DNA of 64,000 nt from CAZSDW01 sp964605705 (GCA_964605705.1 CAZSDW010000015.1:9287-73286), one strand, 5' to 3'; counted from the stretch's first letter, positions 9,091 through 18,517 are shown. Notes: generated from the sequence alone by a model not told the origin. Program-made: numbers and translations.

Positions 9091-10077
9091 ATGCCAGCGA
9101 ATTTACCTCCAGATTATCATGCGGCGGAAGAAAAATTCCGAGCCGCAGAATCAAACTCAGCCAAGATCGAATGCCTGGAAGAATTGATCGGTACAATTCC
9201 CAAGCATAAGGGAACTGATCATCTGCGGGCTGAACTGCGTCGAAAATTATCCAGATTAAAATCAGAACAGCATAAGAAAAAAAACGTTGGTCGGCACGAA
9301 TCCGAATATCATATTGAAAAAGAGGGCTCAGCCCGGATTGTTCTGATCGGACCAACAAATGTTGGCAAATCATCGCTCGTTGCCCGGATGACCCATGCCA
9401 CGCCAAAAATTTCAGCTTCACCGTTTACCAGCTGGGAACCAACTCCGGGTATGCTGAATGTCGAGGATGTGCATCTGCAACTGATCGATACGCCACCGCT
9501 CAGCAAGGAATTTACCAAACCGGAATTGTTTGACCTGGTCCGCACCGCTGACCTGATTCTGCTAATGCTGGATATTCAAGACTATCCAATTCTGCAATAC
9601 GAGGATTCAATCACACTATTGAAAAATCACCGGATAGCGCCGGAATTTTTAAAAACCCGGATCGCAGATTTTGAATCGTTATCTTTTATGCGAATGCTGG
9701 TGATCATGAATAAAGTCGATAATCAAAAATTTCAGGAAGATTTTGACGCCTTTTGCGAGCTCGAAAACGCCAATTTTCCACTTATCCCGATTTCCATTGA
9801 GAATCGACTCAATCTGGAACTGCTGGGCAAACGCTGTATCGAGATGATGGCGTTAATCCGGATTTTTTCGAAACCTCCGGGAAAAGATCCCGATATGCGC
9901 CAGCCGTATGTTCTGACAGTCGGCGCGACTATTGAAGAATTTGCCGGAAGGGTCCATCGGGACTTTTTAACACATCTGAAAACAGCCCGGGTCTGGGGAA
10001 AACAGGTCTATGATGGTCAAATGGTCGGCAGAGATCACATCCTGAATGATGGTGATATTGTCGAATTACATATGTAA
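9091..10077 (+). CDS. DRG/Obg-like GTPase with TGS domain
   Basis: A 328-residue protein with a helical N-terminal region (1-75), a GTPase domain and a C-terminal TGS domain. G1 is GPTNVGKSS (residues 87-95), G3 is DTPP (in the place of DxPG), and G4 is NKVD. The last 65 residues (starting VLTVGATIEEFAGRVHRDF, ending GDIVELHM) have the ThrRS-GTPase-SpoT pattern. This arrangement resembles the DRG branch of the Obg family, which is ribosome-associated in archaea and eukaryotes. The gene is monocistronic in appearance, with no clear SD before the ATG. A ribosome- or tRNA-related role is inferred from the family. Confidence 0.85.
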   Translation: MPANLPPDYHAAEEKFRAAESNSAKIECLEELIGTIPKHKGTDHLRAELRRKLSRLKSEQHKKKNVGRHESEYHIEKEGSARIVLIGPTNVGKSSLVARMTHATPKISASPFTSWEPTPGMLNVEDVHLQLIDTPPLSKEFTKPELFDLVRTADLILLMLDIQDYPILQYEDSITLLKNHRIAPEFLKTRIADFESLSFMRMLVIMNKVDNQKFQEDFDAFCELENANFPLIPISIENRLNLELLGKRCIEMMALIRIFSKPPGKDPDMRQPYVLTVGATIEEFAGRVHRDFLTHLKTARVWGKQVYDGQMVGRDHILNDGDIVELHM

Positions 10078-10104
10078 ATTCGCCAAGTAAAAAAAAGGAA
10101 TATT

Positions 10105-10866
10105 ATGAAACGGAATCTCATTCTCGTCATTCTCTCCATCCTGGTTTTGAATGCCTGTAGCTCATCAAGTTATCAAGAAAGGTCGGATTCGATATACCAG
10201 GTTTCAATCCTGGATGCTTTAATGATGGGTGTTTACGACGGAAACACCAGCTTCAAAAAATTGAAAACCTTTGGTGATTTCGGTCTGGGAACTTTTAATG
10301 CTCTCGATGGAGAAATGGTTTTCGTTGATGGACAGTTCTATCGGATTACATCCGATGGTATCGCTCATCGGGTTCAAGATACATCCAGAACTCCATTCTC
10401 AGTCGTGACTCATTTCAGCGCCGATACCAGTTTTACACTCGAATCAATCAGTAAAACGGAGCTGTTCGAAATTATTGATAAAAGTCTGACAAGTCCGAAT
10501 ATCCCGGTCGCAATTAAAATATCGGGGGATTTTGCCAGTATCCGAACCCGCAGCGTCCCGCGTCAGAGTAAGCCCTATCCTCTGCTGTCGGAGGTTTTAA
10601 TAAACCAGCCGGAATTTGTATTTGAAAATACATCCGGTACTCTGGCAGGATTTCGCATGCCGGAATATATGGAAAACATAAACGCTCCCGGTTATCACTT
10701 TCATTTTATCACCAGTGACAAATCCGCCGGAGGTCATTTGCTGGATTTTAATGCTCTGAGCCTGACGGTTGAGATGGATTACAAACAGATGATTGAAGTG
10801 TTGATACCCGCCGATAATACATTCCGAACCGTCGATCTGAAAAATCAAACAGGCGACTATCACTGA
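10105..10866 (+). CDS. Acetolactate decarboxylase, exported lipoprotein form
   Basis: Matches the AlsD/BudA family, which converts alpha-acetolactate to acetoin. Seen: YQVSILDALMMGVYDG, FGDFGLGTFNALDGEM, and the zinc-binding GYHFHFITSDKSAGGH with three histidines in the expected HxH...H spacing near residues 197-210. Unusually it begins with a lipoprotein signal peptide, with lipobox LNAC and Cys18, so it is predicted to be anchored in the envelope rather than cytosolic. A secreted homologue is known from Brevibacillus. There is no acetolactate synthase gene nearby. AAAAAGGAATATT precedes the ATG. Function is confident; cellular role is not. Confidence 0.88.
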   Translation: MKRNLILVILSILVLNACSSSSYQERSDSIYQVSILDALMMGVYDGNTSFKKLKTFGDFGLGTFNALDGEMVFVDGQFYRITSDGIAHRVQDTSRTPFSVVTHFSADTSFTLESISKTELFEIIDKSLTSPNIPVAIKISGDFASIRTRSVPRQSKPYPLLSEVLINQPEFVFENTSGTLAGFRMPEYMENINAPGYHFHFITSDKSAGGHLLDFNALSLTVEMDYKQMIEVLIPADNTFRTVDLKNQTGDYH

Positions 10867-10878
10867 AGTTAATCTGTG

Positions 10879-10920
10879 CAGTCATCGCGAAGGAATGCCA
10901 ACGACTGAAGCAATCTGCTG
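10879..10920. repeat. Degenerate dispersed extragenic repeat
   Basis: The stretch contains GTCATCGCGAAGGAATG and ACTGAAGCAATCTGCTG. It resembles the GTCATTGCGAGGAGCG...GAAGCAATCTC type of intergenic repeat seen in many bacterial genomes, in decayed form. It can form an imperfect hairpin (CAGTC with GACTG). Only one copy is in this window, so its repeat nature rests on recognition rather than on copies seen here. Confidence 0.4.
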
Positions 10921-11026
10921 ACTCAATTTAAATATATTCCTGCCATTATCAGCATATCTATTTGGAGTTTTCTTTGGTTTTTAGTATGTTCGAGCCCTGT
11001 TCTGCCAGTTTACTAAGTGAGTATTT

Positions 11027-13240
11027 ATGTCAAAAAGAAAAATCGGAATCCTGGTATTCCTTGTACTTGTCTGCTCGACCGTTATCATGGCGCGGGATAT
11101 TCAGTGGGGCTGGAAAACTCATGAGTTTATCAACCGATACGCCATCGATTTCTTACCTGCTGAAATGTCATTTTTCAAGGATCAAGCCGATTTTCTAAGT
11201 GCCCATTCTGCTGACCCTGATAAAGATGACCTACCGGGATATTACCACTATATCGATATCGACTATTATCCCGAGTTTTTACAAGGGACTCTACCCCACA
11301 GTTGGGCAGACATCACGGCACGCTATGGAGAATCGGTTGTGAAAAATAATGGTACAGTCCCGTGGGTAATTGAAGAATGGACGGAGATGTTCAGCAACCT
11401 GATGGAATATGGCGACTGGAATAATGCCTGGCAGGTCGCTGCGGAATTGGGGCATTATGTTGCCGATTCTCATCAGCCGCTGCATCTGACACGCAATTAT
11501 GACGGGCAATATACCGGAAATAACGGGATTCATTCACGGTACGAAACCAGAATGATGTCATCCTATCTCTCGGCAATCCCAATACCTGCCGGCGAAGCCA
11601 TATACATAGACAATGTGCTGGATTCGGTTTTCAGCTACATTGATGACGTTTATCCAGTTGTCGATTTAATAATGAAGGCTGATGATCATGCTCATGATCT
11701 GGATCCAAATGAAGGCTCATTGTATTATGAGACATTGTGGGACCAGTTGGATTCGGCAACAATCGCTGTTGTTCAACTCTCCCTAATCAATTTAGCAAGT
11801 ATTTGGAAGACCGCCTGGATCAATGCCGGCAGACCGTTCCCCCCTAACTCAAATCCCGGAATTATCAATGTTCCGGCAGACTATTCCCATATTCAAGCTG
11901 CCATTGATGCCGCTCTGGAGGGCGATACCATTCTGGTCCAGCCGGGAACCTACTTTAACAATCTAAATTTCAATGGAAAAAATATCGTCGTCGGATCACT
12001 AATTTTAGTGACGGGTGATACCAGCTACACTTCCCGAACCATAATCGATGGGAACCATTCAAATAGTGTGGTAATTTTTGCTAATGATGAAAGTTCATCC
12101 GCAGTTCTGAATGGTTTCACGATAACAAATGGAGATGCTACAGTTGTCTCCAATCCAAACATTGGTGGCGGTATTTCGTGTGATCATTCCAGCCCGACTC
12201 TAAAAAACTTAATTATCAAAGAGAATACGGCATATAATGGCGGCGGTATAAATATATCCGGAAATGTTGACCATACACCCCTGATCCAGAATGTCCAAAT
12301 TATAAACAATAGTGCTAATCGTGGCGGCGGAATTTACTGTATTGGCGCCAATCCAATTGTTCAAAATACGATTATTCGCAATAATGAAAGCCAGTCAAAC
12401 TCTGAAAACGACGGCGGTGGCGGATTATATCTTTCCGACTGTTCGGCAAATTTTGATCGTGTCCTTATATTCAGGAATATCTCGTCAGGAACAACGGATA
12501 AACCAAGTTCCGGCGGTGGAATATATCTTGACAGCTCTGCTGTACAATTGACCAATATCGTGCTTTATGGAAATTCGTCAGACACCGGTCCCGGGCTTTT
12601 TGCGGTCAATTCTTCCGTGGTGCTGACAAACTCTGTCGTTTGGCGAAATGATATCAAATTAATGTCAGAAGATGAAATCCTGGTTGCCTTTTCCATTGTA
12701 CAAGACGGACCGTTGGGTATTGAACTCAATGAGTCTGATAGCCTTTGCTGGTTTGAAAATAATCTTGATTCAAATCCATTATTCGAAAATCCTGAATTTG
12801 GCGACTTCCGGCTGCAGACTGCTTCACCCTGTATCAATTCCGGGACGGCGTTGTTTCTCTGGCAGGATGACACTCTTGTAAGTATTGATCCTGATGAATA
12901 TTATGGTTCCGCTCCGGATATCGGATTTGTCGAATCAGCCTTTGTTTCCACTATTGATAAGACGCAATCCATTCCCAGGCAATTTATCTTATTACAAAAT
13001 TTTCCAAATCCATTCAATGCCACGACAAATATCCGCTATGAGATATCCTCGGATCAGTTGGTCATTCTGAAAATCTTCAATATCAGCGGACAGGAAGTAT
13101 CTGTCCCCGTAAATAATTTTCAAAAAGCCGGAGCCCATACTGTCAATTTTGATGCCTCTTCATTATCGGCTGGTATTTATTTTTATCTCCTGGAAGCCGA
13201 TGGTCAGCAGGTTGTACGTCGAATGGTATATCTGAAGTAA
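11027..13240 (+). CDS. Secreted S1/P1-nuclease-like + parallel beta-helix protein with T9SS-type sorting domain
   Basis: A 737-residue exported protein in three parts. (1) After a signal peptide ending near MARD come residues 25-270 of the S1/P1 nuclease/zinc phospholipase C fold, with WGWKTHEFIN at the mature start, YYHYIDID, and GHYVADSHQPLHL followed by NNGIHSRYE, the expected His/Asp zinc ligands. (2) Residues 280-600 form a right-handed beta-helix, beginning DYSHIQAAIDAALEGDTILV and carrying repeated GGGI motifs. (3) The last 85 residues are a sorting module (LLQNFPNPFNATT ... RMVYLK). A nuclease or phospholipase attached to a carbohydrate- or surface-binding helix is inferred. Confidence 0.8.
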   Translation: MSKRKIGILVFLVLVCSTVIMARDIQWGWKTHEFINRYAIDFLPAEMSFFKDQADFLSAHSADPDKDDLPGYYHYIDIDYYPEFLQGTLPHSWADITARYGESVVKNNGTVPWVIEEWTEMFSNLMEYGDWNNAWQVAAELGHYVADSHQPLHLTRNYDGQYTGNNGIHSRYETRMMSSYLSAIPIPAGEAIYIDNVLDSVFSYIDDVYPVVDLIMKADDHAHDLDPNEGSLYYETLWDQLDSATIAVVQLSLINLASIWKTAWINAGRPFPPNSNPGIINVPADYSHIQAAIDAALEGDTILVQPGTYFNNLNFNGKNIVVGSLILVTGDTSYTSRTIIDGNHSNSVVIFANDESSSAVLNGFTITNGDATVVSNPNIGGGISCDHSSPTLKNLIIKENTAYNGGGINISGNVDHTPLIQNVQIINNSANRGGGIYCIGANPIVQNTIIRNNESQSNSENDGGGGLYLSDCSANFDRVLIFRNISSGTTDKPSSGGGIYLDSSAVQLTNIVLYGNSSDTGPGLFAVNSSVVLTNSVVWRNDIKLMSEDEILVAFSIVQDGPLGIELNESDSLCWFENNLDSNPLFENPEFGDFRLQTASPCINSGTALFLWQDDTLVSIDPDEYYGSAPDIGFVESAFVSTIDKTQSIPRQFILLQNFPNPFNATTNIRYEISSDQLVILKIFNISGQEVSVPVNNFQKAGAHTVNFDASSLSAGIYFYLLEADGQQVVRRMVYLK

Positions 13241-13305
13241 TTTTTCCGGATTATCCGTAATTCGACATAGAATACCAAGCCTTAATATTTTCCCCTGATA
13301 TTCCA

Positions 13306-13334
13306 TTGCATATCGTTACTGATAGTGTTATAAT
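13306..13334 (+). promoter_or_regulatory. Candidate sigma-70 promoter upstream of the disulfide oxidoreductase gene
   Basis: TTGCAT at 13306-13311 and a perfect TATAAT at 13329-13334 are separated by exactly 17 bases, 67 bases before the next ATG. The ribosome site AAGGAG follows at 13390. Not tested; FCB bacteria do not all use standard sigma-70 boxes. Confidence 0.45.
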
Positions 13335-13400
13335 TATTGGAATGACAAAATGAAATATTGAGGTAAAAACCGAGGAACAGATTTATAGAAGGAGTTTATA

Positions 13401-14042
13401 ATGGCAATATTTAATGCAGATGCTCAAAAACAACTGCAAGATATGTTTAAGACACTGAAAAATCCGGTACATGTCATCATGTTCAGCCAGCAATTTGAAT
13501 GTAACAGCTGCCGGGAAACTCACCAATTTCTGGATGAATTGTGCTCGCTTTCTGACAAACTCAAACTCACTATTCACGATTTTATCGAAAATAAGGACAT
13601 CGCAGATAAATATGGGATTGATAAAATTCCCGGAATTCTGGTTCTGGCAGAGGAAAAACAATCCAATGGAATCAGATTTTACGGTCCTCCCGGTGGTTAT
13701 GAAATCAATTCATTTATCAAAGCATTGCAGGAGGTCTCCGGAAATTCCGAAGAGCTACCTTCCGAAGTAATAGCCCGCATCAATGCGATTAAAAAAGCTA
13801 TTCATCTCCAGGTATTTGTCACACCGTCTTGTCCTTATTGCCCGGCAGCGGTGGTTACTGCCCATCGAATTGCTTTTGAAAATCCAAATATAAGCGCCGA
13901 TATGGTCGAAGCATCCACCTTTCCAGAACTGGCAAATAAGTACAATGTGAGTGGTGTACCGAAAATCGTTATTAATGAAACACACGAATTAATGGGTGCA
14001 CAACCTCTGGAAGCATTTCTGGATACAATCGAAAAAATATAA
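13401..14042 (+). CDS. Protein disulfide oxidoreductase with two thioredoxin folds
   Basis: A 213-residue cytosolic protein with two tandem thioredoxin/glutaredoxin-like units. The first active site is CNSC (Cys34, Cys37), the second CPYC (Cys144, Cys147), each followed by its cis-Pro strand (KIPGILV and GVPKIVI). This is the layout of PDO proteins, which form or reduce disulfides in the cytoplasm and are frequent in thermophiles and in several FCB lineages. No signal peptide is present. It has its own promoter candidate and a good AAGGAG site; the next gene begins 5 bases after its stop, so it may be transcribed with the following two-component system. Confidence 0.88.
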   Translation: MAIFNADAQKQLQDMFKTLKNPVHVIMFSQQFECNSCRETHQFLDELCSLSDKLKLTIHDFIENKDIADKYGIDKIPGILVLAEEKQSNGIRFYGPPGGYEINSFIKALQEVSGNSEELPSEVIARINAIKKAIHLQVFVTPSCPYCPAAVVTAHRIAFENPNISADMVEASTFPELANKYNVSGVPKIVINETHELMGAQPLEAFLDTIEKI

Positions 14043-14047
14043 CGCTT

Positions 14048-15451
14048 ATGAAAATTTTTAACCGATTATCCTGGAAACTGGCTCTAATTACCGGTTTACT
14101 TATCCTGCTAGCGATTCTGGCAGTAGCAATCCCGGTCTATTGGCTGACCCGTAACAGTCTCGAGGATCAGCTGGCTGATCACCTGCGCAACAATCTCATC
14201 AATATATCCGAAGATATTGATCCTCAGCTGATCAAATTTATCCAGCAGTACCCGACACTGACAGTCCTGAAAGATTCCCTGGAAAAATCCCTGGTTCGCA
14301 AGCTGTCAAATTTCTCAGCAAGCGCTATCTATTTAATTGATGCCGATAATAATGTCATCGTCGCCGGAGGGAATAAAAATAATACGATTCAATCGGTATT
14401 GATTCATAGCCCGGAAATTGAAAACACCCGCCGAACCGGTTTCGGATTTTCACCACTATTTAATGATAATTCAGGTAAAACATTCAAATCCGCTTTCATG
14501 CTGCTTCAACCGGAAAATGACGCCGGAATAATCCTGGGACTCGATGCAAATGCGCAGTTCCTGAAATATGCTCAGCAATTACGGAACCGGGTGATTTATA
14601 TCGGGATCATGGTCCTTTTCACCAGTATTATTGCCATGATGGTGCTGTCTCAAACATTGACTCGTCCGTTGCGTTTATTGACAACATTCGCGAGCGACAT
14701 TGGCAAGGGACGCGCTGAACCGACCCGATTAAAAAACCGCCAAGATGAAATCGGATTTCTCGGTAAAACGATGGAAGAGATGCGGCTTGAAATCAAACAG
14801 CGTGAAAAGGACAATAAACAACTGATCGCCTCCGTGGCACATGAAATCCGTAATCCGCTCGCTGGCATGCAGGTAAATGCCGAGCTTTTACTGGAAGAAA
14901 CTCAGAATATTGAAAACCTGCATGTCCATTCCAGGGCAGTCGCCAAAGAAGTTGAAAAGCTCTCCCATATTGTGGAGAATTTCCTGACTTACGCCCGCCC
15001 GATTGAAGCCACCCTTCACTCCCACTCATTAAGGAAACTTATCGAAGAAACTGTCTTAAAAATTAAACAGGAATTTCCTGAACACAATATTCATATTGAT
15101 GGTGATGCCACCGTTTTGGTTCATCCGAATAAAATCCATCACGCCTTTTTCAATCTCCTGAAAAACGCCTGTGAATCTTCGGACGCTAGGGCAGCGATTA
15201 CAGTATCAATTTATACGAAAAAGGATACGGTTTTAATCGCTTTTAAAAATCAGGGCGAGCCAATTCCAATCGATATTCAGCCACAGATTTTTGATGTTTT
15301 TTTCAGTACCAAAGGTTCCGGTGTGGGTTTAGGACTCTCCATCACAAAATCCGTTATTGAACAACATGGCGGCAGGATTAAACTGGATCATTCGGATTCC
15401 AGTGGCACAGAATTTGTCATTGAATTACCAGCGAGTAAAAATGGAAAATAA
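14048..15451 (+). CDS. Membrane sensor histidine kinase (NtrB/ZraS-like)
   Basis: A 467-residue kinase with transmembrane helices at about 12-33 and 180-205 flanking a periplasmic sensor domain of about 145 residues, then HAMP, HisKA and HATPase domains. The H-box is ASVAHEIRNPLAGM (His about 264), the N-box HHAFFNLLKNACESS, and the G-box GSGVGLGLSITKSV. It overlaps its partner sigma-54 regulator by 11 bases (15441-15451), so the two are co-translated. The sensor domain is not one I recognise. Gene order suggests a signal from the envelope. Confidence 0.9.
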   Translation: MKIFNRLSWKLALITGLLILLAILAVAIPVYWLTRNSLEDQLADHLRNNLINISEDIDPQLIKFIQQYPTLTVLKDSLEKSLVRKLSNFSASAIYLIDADNNVIVAGGNKNNTIQSVLIHSPEIENTRRTGFGFSPLFNDNSGKTFKSAFMLLQPENDAGIILGLDANAQFLKYAQQLRNRVIYIGIMVLFTSIIAMMVLSQTLTRPLRLLTTFASDIGKGRAEPTRLKNRQDEIGFLGKTMEEMRLEIKQREKDNKQLIASVAHEIRNPLAGMQVNAELLLEETQNIENLHVHSRAVAKEVEKLSHIVENFLTYARPIEATLHSHSLRKLIEETVLKIKQEFPEHNIHIDGDATVLVHPNKIHHAFFNLLKNACESSDARAAITVSIYTKKDTVLIAFKNQGEPIPIDIQPQIFDVFFSTKGSGVGLGLSITKSVIEQHGGRIKLDHSDSSGTEFVIELPASKNGK

Positions 15452-16808
15452 AAAAAACCAGTACCGTATATTAATTGTTGAAGACAATGAATCGCTGCGT
15501 ACAGGCATTGTGGCAACTCTGAAAAAAGATGGTTATTTCGTCGATTCTGCCGTCGATGGTGAAGAGGGACTGGCGAAATGCCGGACTGGTTTCTGGAACC
15601 TGATGATAACGGATATTAAGATGCCCAAAATTGACGGCATCAAATTGTTTAAAATGGTGAAGTCCCAATTTCCAGGTATTGATGTCATTGTAATAACCGC
15701 CTTTGCAACGGTTGATATCGCCGTGGATGCCATCAAAAACGGCGCCGAAGATTTTATCACCAAACCGTTCCCGCTCGCGGAATTGCGTTCAAAAATCGCG
15801 GCTTTATACAACCGCTGGGAAAGTCAGCAGAAAACCACTCACCCGGAAACCGAAGCAGAACTGATTATTGGAAATTCGGAAGCAATTAACCGGATTCGCG
15901 ACCTGATAAAAAAGGTCTCCAACTCCGACAGCCCGATTCTGATCACCGGCGATACCGGTACCGGCAAAGAACTCATTGCACGAACGATCCACCAAAAGAG
16001 CCCCAATGCCAAAGGACCTTTTATCCCGGTCAATTGCGGAGCACTGACGGAGTCATTACTTGAAAGCGAACTGTTCGGACACGAAAAAGGCTCATTTACA
16101 GGTGCTGTCCGCTCCCATGCGGGAAAATTCGAACAGGCTGATGGAGGAACGCTTTTCCTGGATGAAATCGGCGATATGCCCCCTGCACTTCAGGTCAAAT
16201 TACTGCGCGTTCTCCAAACAAGACAATTTCAACGGGTTGGTGGTGAGAAATTCAATCACAGCGAATTTCGACTGGTTTCCGCTACCAATAAAAACCTCGA
16301 ACAGGCGGTCAAAGAGAAGAAATTTCGCTCTGATCTTTTCTATCGCATCAATGTCATTCCAATCCATCTGCCCCCGCTCAGCCAGCGTAAGGAAGATATT
16401 CCGCTGCTCATTGATTTCATCCTCCAGCAAAAAGCCCTGAAACTGAATCGTAAAATTCCGCACATTCAAACCAGCGTTCTGCGCAAATTGCAGGCATATT
16501 CCTGGCCTGGAAATGTCCGGGAGCTGGAAAATTTTATCGAACGCGCCCTGGTCTTCATTGAAGACAATTTGTTTACTGATGAACTGTTTTCATTTACCGA
16601 TATATCAGAAAGTACTGAAATCAGCGCACCGGTACCCGCCCGGGATCTGATCGAATATATCAGTAAAATCGAACGGGAAATGATTTTGAACGCTCTGAAA
16701 GAATGTCATGGAATCAAGCAACGTGCGGCTGATCAGTTGAAAATCAAAGCCAGTACACTTTACTATAAAATGGAAAAGTATGCTATTGATGAGGACGAAT
16801 ATATATAG
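15441..16808 (+). CDS. Sigma-54-dependent response regulator (NtrC family)
   Basis: A 455-residue regulator. The receiver domain has VEDNE and phosphoacceptor Asp58 (MITDIKMP). The AAA+ domain has Walker A GDTGTGKE (170-177), the sigma-54 contact loop GSFTGA (a common variant of GAFTGA) and Walker B GGTLFLDEIGDM. A Fis-type helix-turn-helix ends the protein (IKQRAADQLKIKASTLYYKM). ATG 15441 is chosen because upstream codons lie within the kinase gene. It should activate sigma-54 promoters; a candidate lies at 17422-17437 in front of an envelope gene about 690 bases downstream of its start-to-stop boundary. Confidence 0.93.
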   Translation: MENKKNQYRILIVEDNESLRTGIVATLKKDGYFVDSAVDGEEGLAKCRTGFWNLMITDIKMPKIDGIKLFKMVKSQFPGIDVIVITAFATVDIAVDAIKNGAEDFITKPFPLAELRSKIAALYNRWESQQKTTHPETEAELIIGNSEAINRIRDLIKKVSNSDSPILITGDTGTGKELIARTIHQKSPNAKGPFIPVNCGALTESLLESELFGHEKGSFTGAVRSHAGKFEQADGGTLFLDEIGDMPPALQVKLLRVLQTRQFQRVGGEKFNHSEFRLVSATNKNLEQAVKEKKFRSDLFYRINVIPIHLPPLSQRKEDIPLLIDFILQQKALKLNRKIPHIQTSVLRKLQAYSWPGNVRELENFIERALVFIEDNLFTDELFSFTDISESTEISAPVPARDLIEYISKIEREMILNALKECHGIKQRAADQLKIKASTLYYKMEKYAIDEDEYI

Positions 16809-16826
16809 CCTGGAGTTCCGAACCGG

Positions 16827-17354
16827 TTGAATACACTCATGATCCTGCTGAAAATCCATATAAAAACGCGCAGAATAATCTCTTATTTTACACTATTCCT
16901 TCTATTAGGCTGTATGTTCACATTCTTTAACGGCTGTAAAGTTCTTGAACCGGAGCCGAATACTCAAAAAATCGTTGACCGGATTATTATTATCGAAGAC
17001 TTTCATTCTCTGGAAATCAGTTCCGACTCAGCTAATATTGACTCCGTGAAAATTAGCAATTTTACACTAAAAATATATGTATCGTACAGTGGCGGCTGTC
17101 TAGAACATGGATTTCAGCTTTATGCCGAAAACAGTTTCGCTGAATCCGCTATTCCTCAGGCATATCTCTATCTTGCCCATGATGCAAGAGGTGACAACTG
17201 TGAAGCATTTATCCATGAAGCGTTGCAGTTTGATCTGCAACCGTTAACTGACCGCTATATTGACCTATATCGCGGTAGTGGACCGATGATTCTACAAATT
17301 TTCCCACCGGAATCAACTGAACCGGCTCAACCGGCGCTCTATTTTGAATTTTGA
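16827..17354 (+). CDS. Hypothetical lipoprotein
   Basis: A protein of about 175 residues starting at TTG 16827, with GGAG at 16812-16815; ATG 16839 is the alternative. The N-terminus has a basic region and a long hydrophobic stretch with two lipobox-like cysteines (LLGC and FNGC). The mature part is beta-rich and contains CLEHGFQLYAEN and HDARGDNCEAFIHEALQFDLQPL. I do not recognise a named family. It lies 18 bases after the sigma-54 regulator, so it is likely part of that transcript and might be an accessory to the sensor. Confidence 0.65.
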   Translation: MNTLMILLKIHIKTRRIISYFTLFLLLGCMFTFFNGCKVLEPEPNTQKIVDRIIIIEDFHSLEISSDSANIDSVKISNFTLKIYVSYSGGCLEHGFQLYAENSFAESAIPQAYLYLAHDARGDNCEAFIHEALQFDLQPLTDRYIDLYRGSGPMILQIFPPESTEPAQPALYFEF

Positions 17355-17421
17355 CAATTGATTAAATTAATCCAGCCGGATTCCTGGTAAAAAACCGGTA
17401 TTCTGATCGATTTTCTTTGAC

Positions 17422-17437
17422 TGGCAGGAAATTTGTA
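17422..17437 (+). promoter_or_regulatory. Candidate sigma-54 (-24/-12) promoter
   Basis: TGGCAGG (17422-17428), four bases, then TTGTA (17433-17437) matches the TGGCACG-N4-TTGCA consensus except for two positions, with GG and the GT (for GC) at the required 10-base spacing. It lies 58 bases upstream of the ATG at 17495 and shortly downstream of an NtrC-family regulator gene. The GC-to-GT change in the -12 element lowers confidence. Confidence 0.35.
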
Positions 17438-17494
17438 AACATTAAAAATGGTAATGATATTTTGTCGAAGATTTTTCAAAACCCGGAACCAAAT

Positions 17495-18499
17495 ATGAAC
17501 TTTTCCAAACCAACCCAATTTTTTATAAAAACAGCTTTGCCCGGTTTAGCCTGTCTGTCCATGTTTTTTTCAAGTAACAGTTTTGCTGAAGATTCAATCG
17601 AGACTTATCAGACAAATCTGACGGCTGTCATTCAGAAAATAATCCAAACCGATCAAAAGATCCGGGAACTGGACAATAAGATCGTAAAAATTGATCAGGA
17701 CATCAGCCAGGTGGAAAACCGCTCTGATCTGTCATGGTTAGCCCGTCGGAAAATCGTCAAACTGACCGAAGCTAAAGTTACCCTCAATTCCGAACGTCTG
17801 ACACAATATGAACAGTTACTCGAATATCGCAATACCGCCTATCAAAAATCCAATACGCTATTCGAGAAAATATCGGGACAGATCGATTCACTATTGACCG
17901 AAATCAATCTGGACAATTCGTTTCAAAAACGAAAATCCAACCTTGACCACTTGCTTCACATTATCGAATTGCGTAACTGGGTCATCGAGACCAAACCGCT
18001 CTATTCCCAACGGGATAACCAGGCAGTTCCGATCAAAATGAATATTCAGGATTATCTGGACAAGCAATATATCAATTCACAAATTAAACAAGATCTGATC
18101 TCGCTAATGGACGAGAAAATTCAACAACTTACTCTGATGATTGAGACTGTCAGAGAAGAAGAAAATTTGCGATCAAAGCTCGAGCAGTTCAGCATAGAAA
18201 TGAGTTCTCTGGGTGGCGAGTTTTCCCAGCCGGCATTAACACGAAATACCGATGGAATGAAGGATGCAGAGACAACTTTCAATGGGTGGGATGTCGGCAC
18301 CGGAGAAGAACCGGACAACCGGGGATACAACAATTGGGTTTCCACAACACAGACACCACTATATTCATCAATGTCCGGCTATGATTACCTGCCGATTATA
18401 AAGGACCTGGAGTCTGCGGAACTGCCGGAATATTTGTTTACGCTTGATTCGATACGGACCTATTATCTCGATCAAAAATATAAACTACTGAATCGATAA
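17495..18499 (+). CDS. Exported coiled-coil protein of unknown function
   Basis: A 334-residue protein. ATG 17495 is chosen because it gives a signal peptide (hydrophobic core TALPGLACLSMFFSS, cleavage near SFAED); the frame is open to a TTG at 17417. After the signal come heptad-rich helices: residues about 30-110 (IIQTDQKIRELDNKIVKI) and 190-245. The last 80 residues are non-helical and rich in Gly, Tyr and Trp. No family recognised. A possible sigma-54 promoter precedes it and a beta-barrel gene follows by 18 bases, so a periplasmic spacer or adaptor for that barrel is a reasonable guess. Confidence 0.75.
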   Translation: MNFSKPTQFFIKTALPGLACLSMFFSSNSFAEDSIETYQTNLTAVIQKIIQTDQKIRELDNKIVKIDQDISQVENRSDLSWLARRKIVKLTEAKVTLNSERLTQYEQLLEYRNTAYQKSNTLFEKISGQIDSLLTEINLDNSFQKRKSNLDHLLHIIELRNWVIETKPLYSQRDNQAVPIKMNIQDYLDKQYINSQIKQDLISLMDEKIQQLTLMIETVREEENLRSKLEQFSIEMSSLGGEFSQPALTRNTDGMKDAETTFNGWDVGTGEEPDNRGYNNWVSTTQTPLYSSMSGYDYLPIIKDLESAELPEYLFTLDSIRTYYLDQKYKLLNR

Positions 18500-18517
18500 T
18501 CAGGAATTTATTCCATT

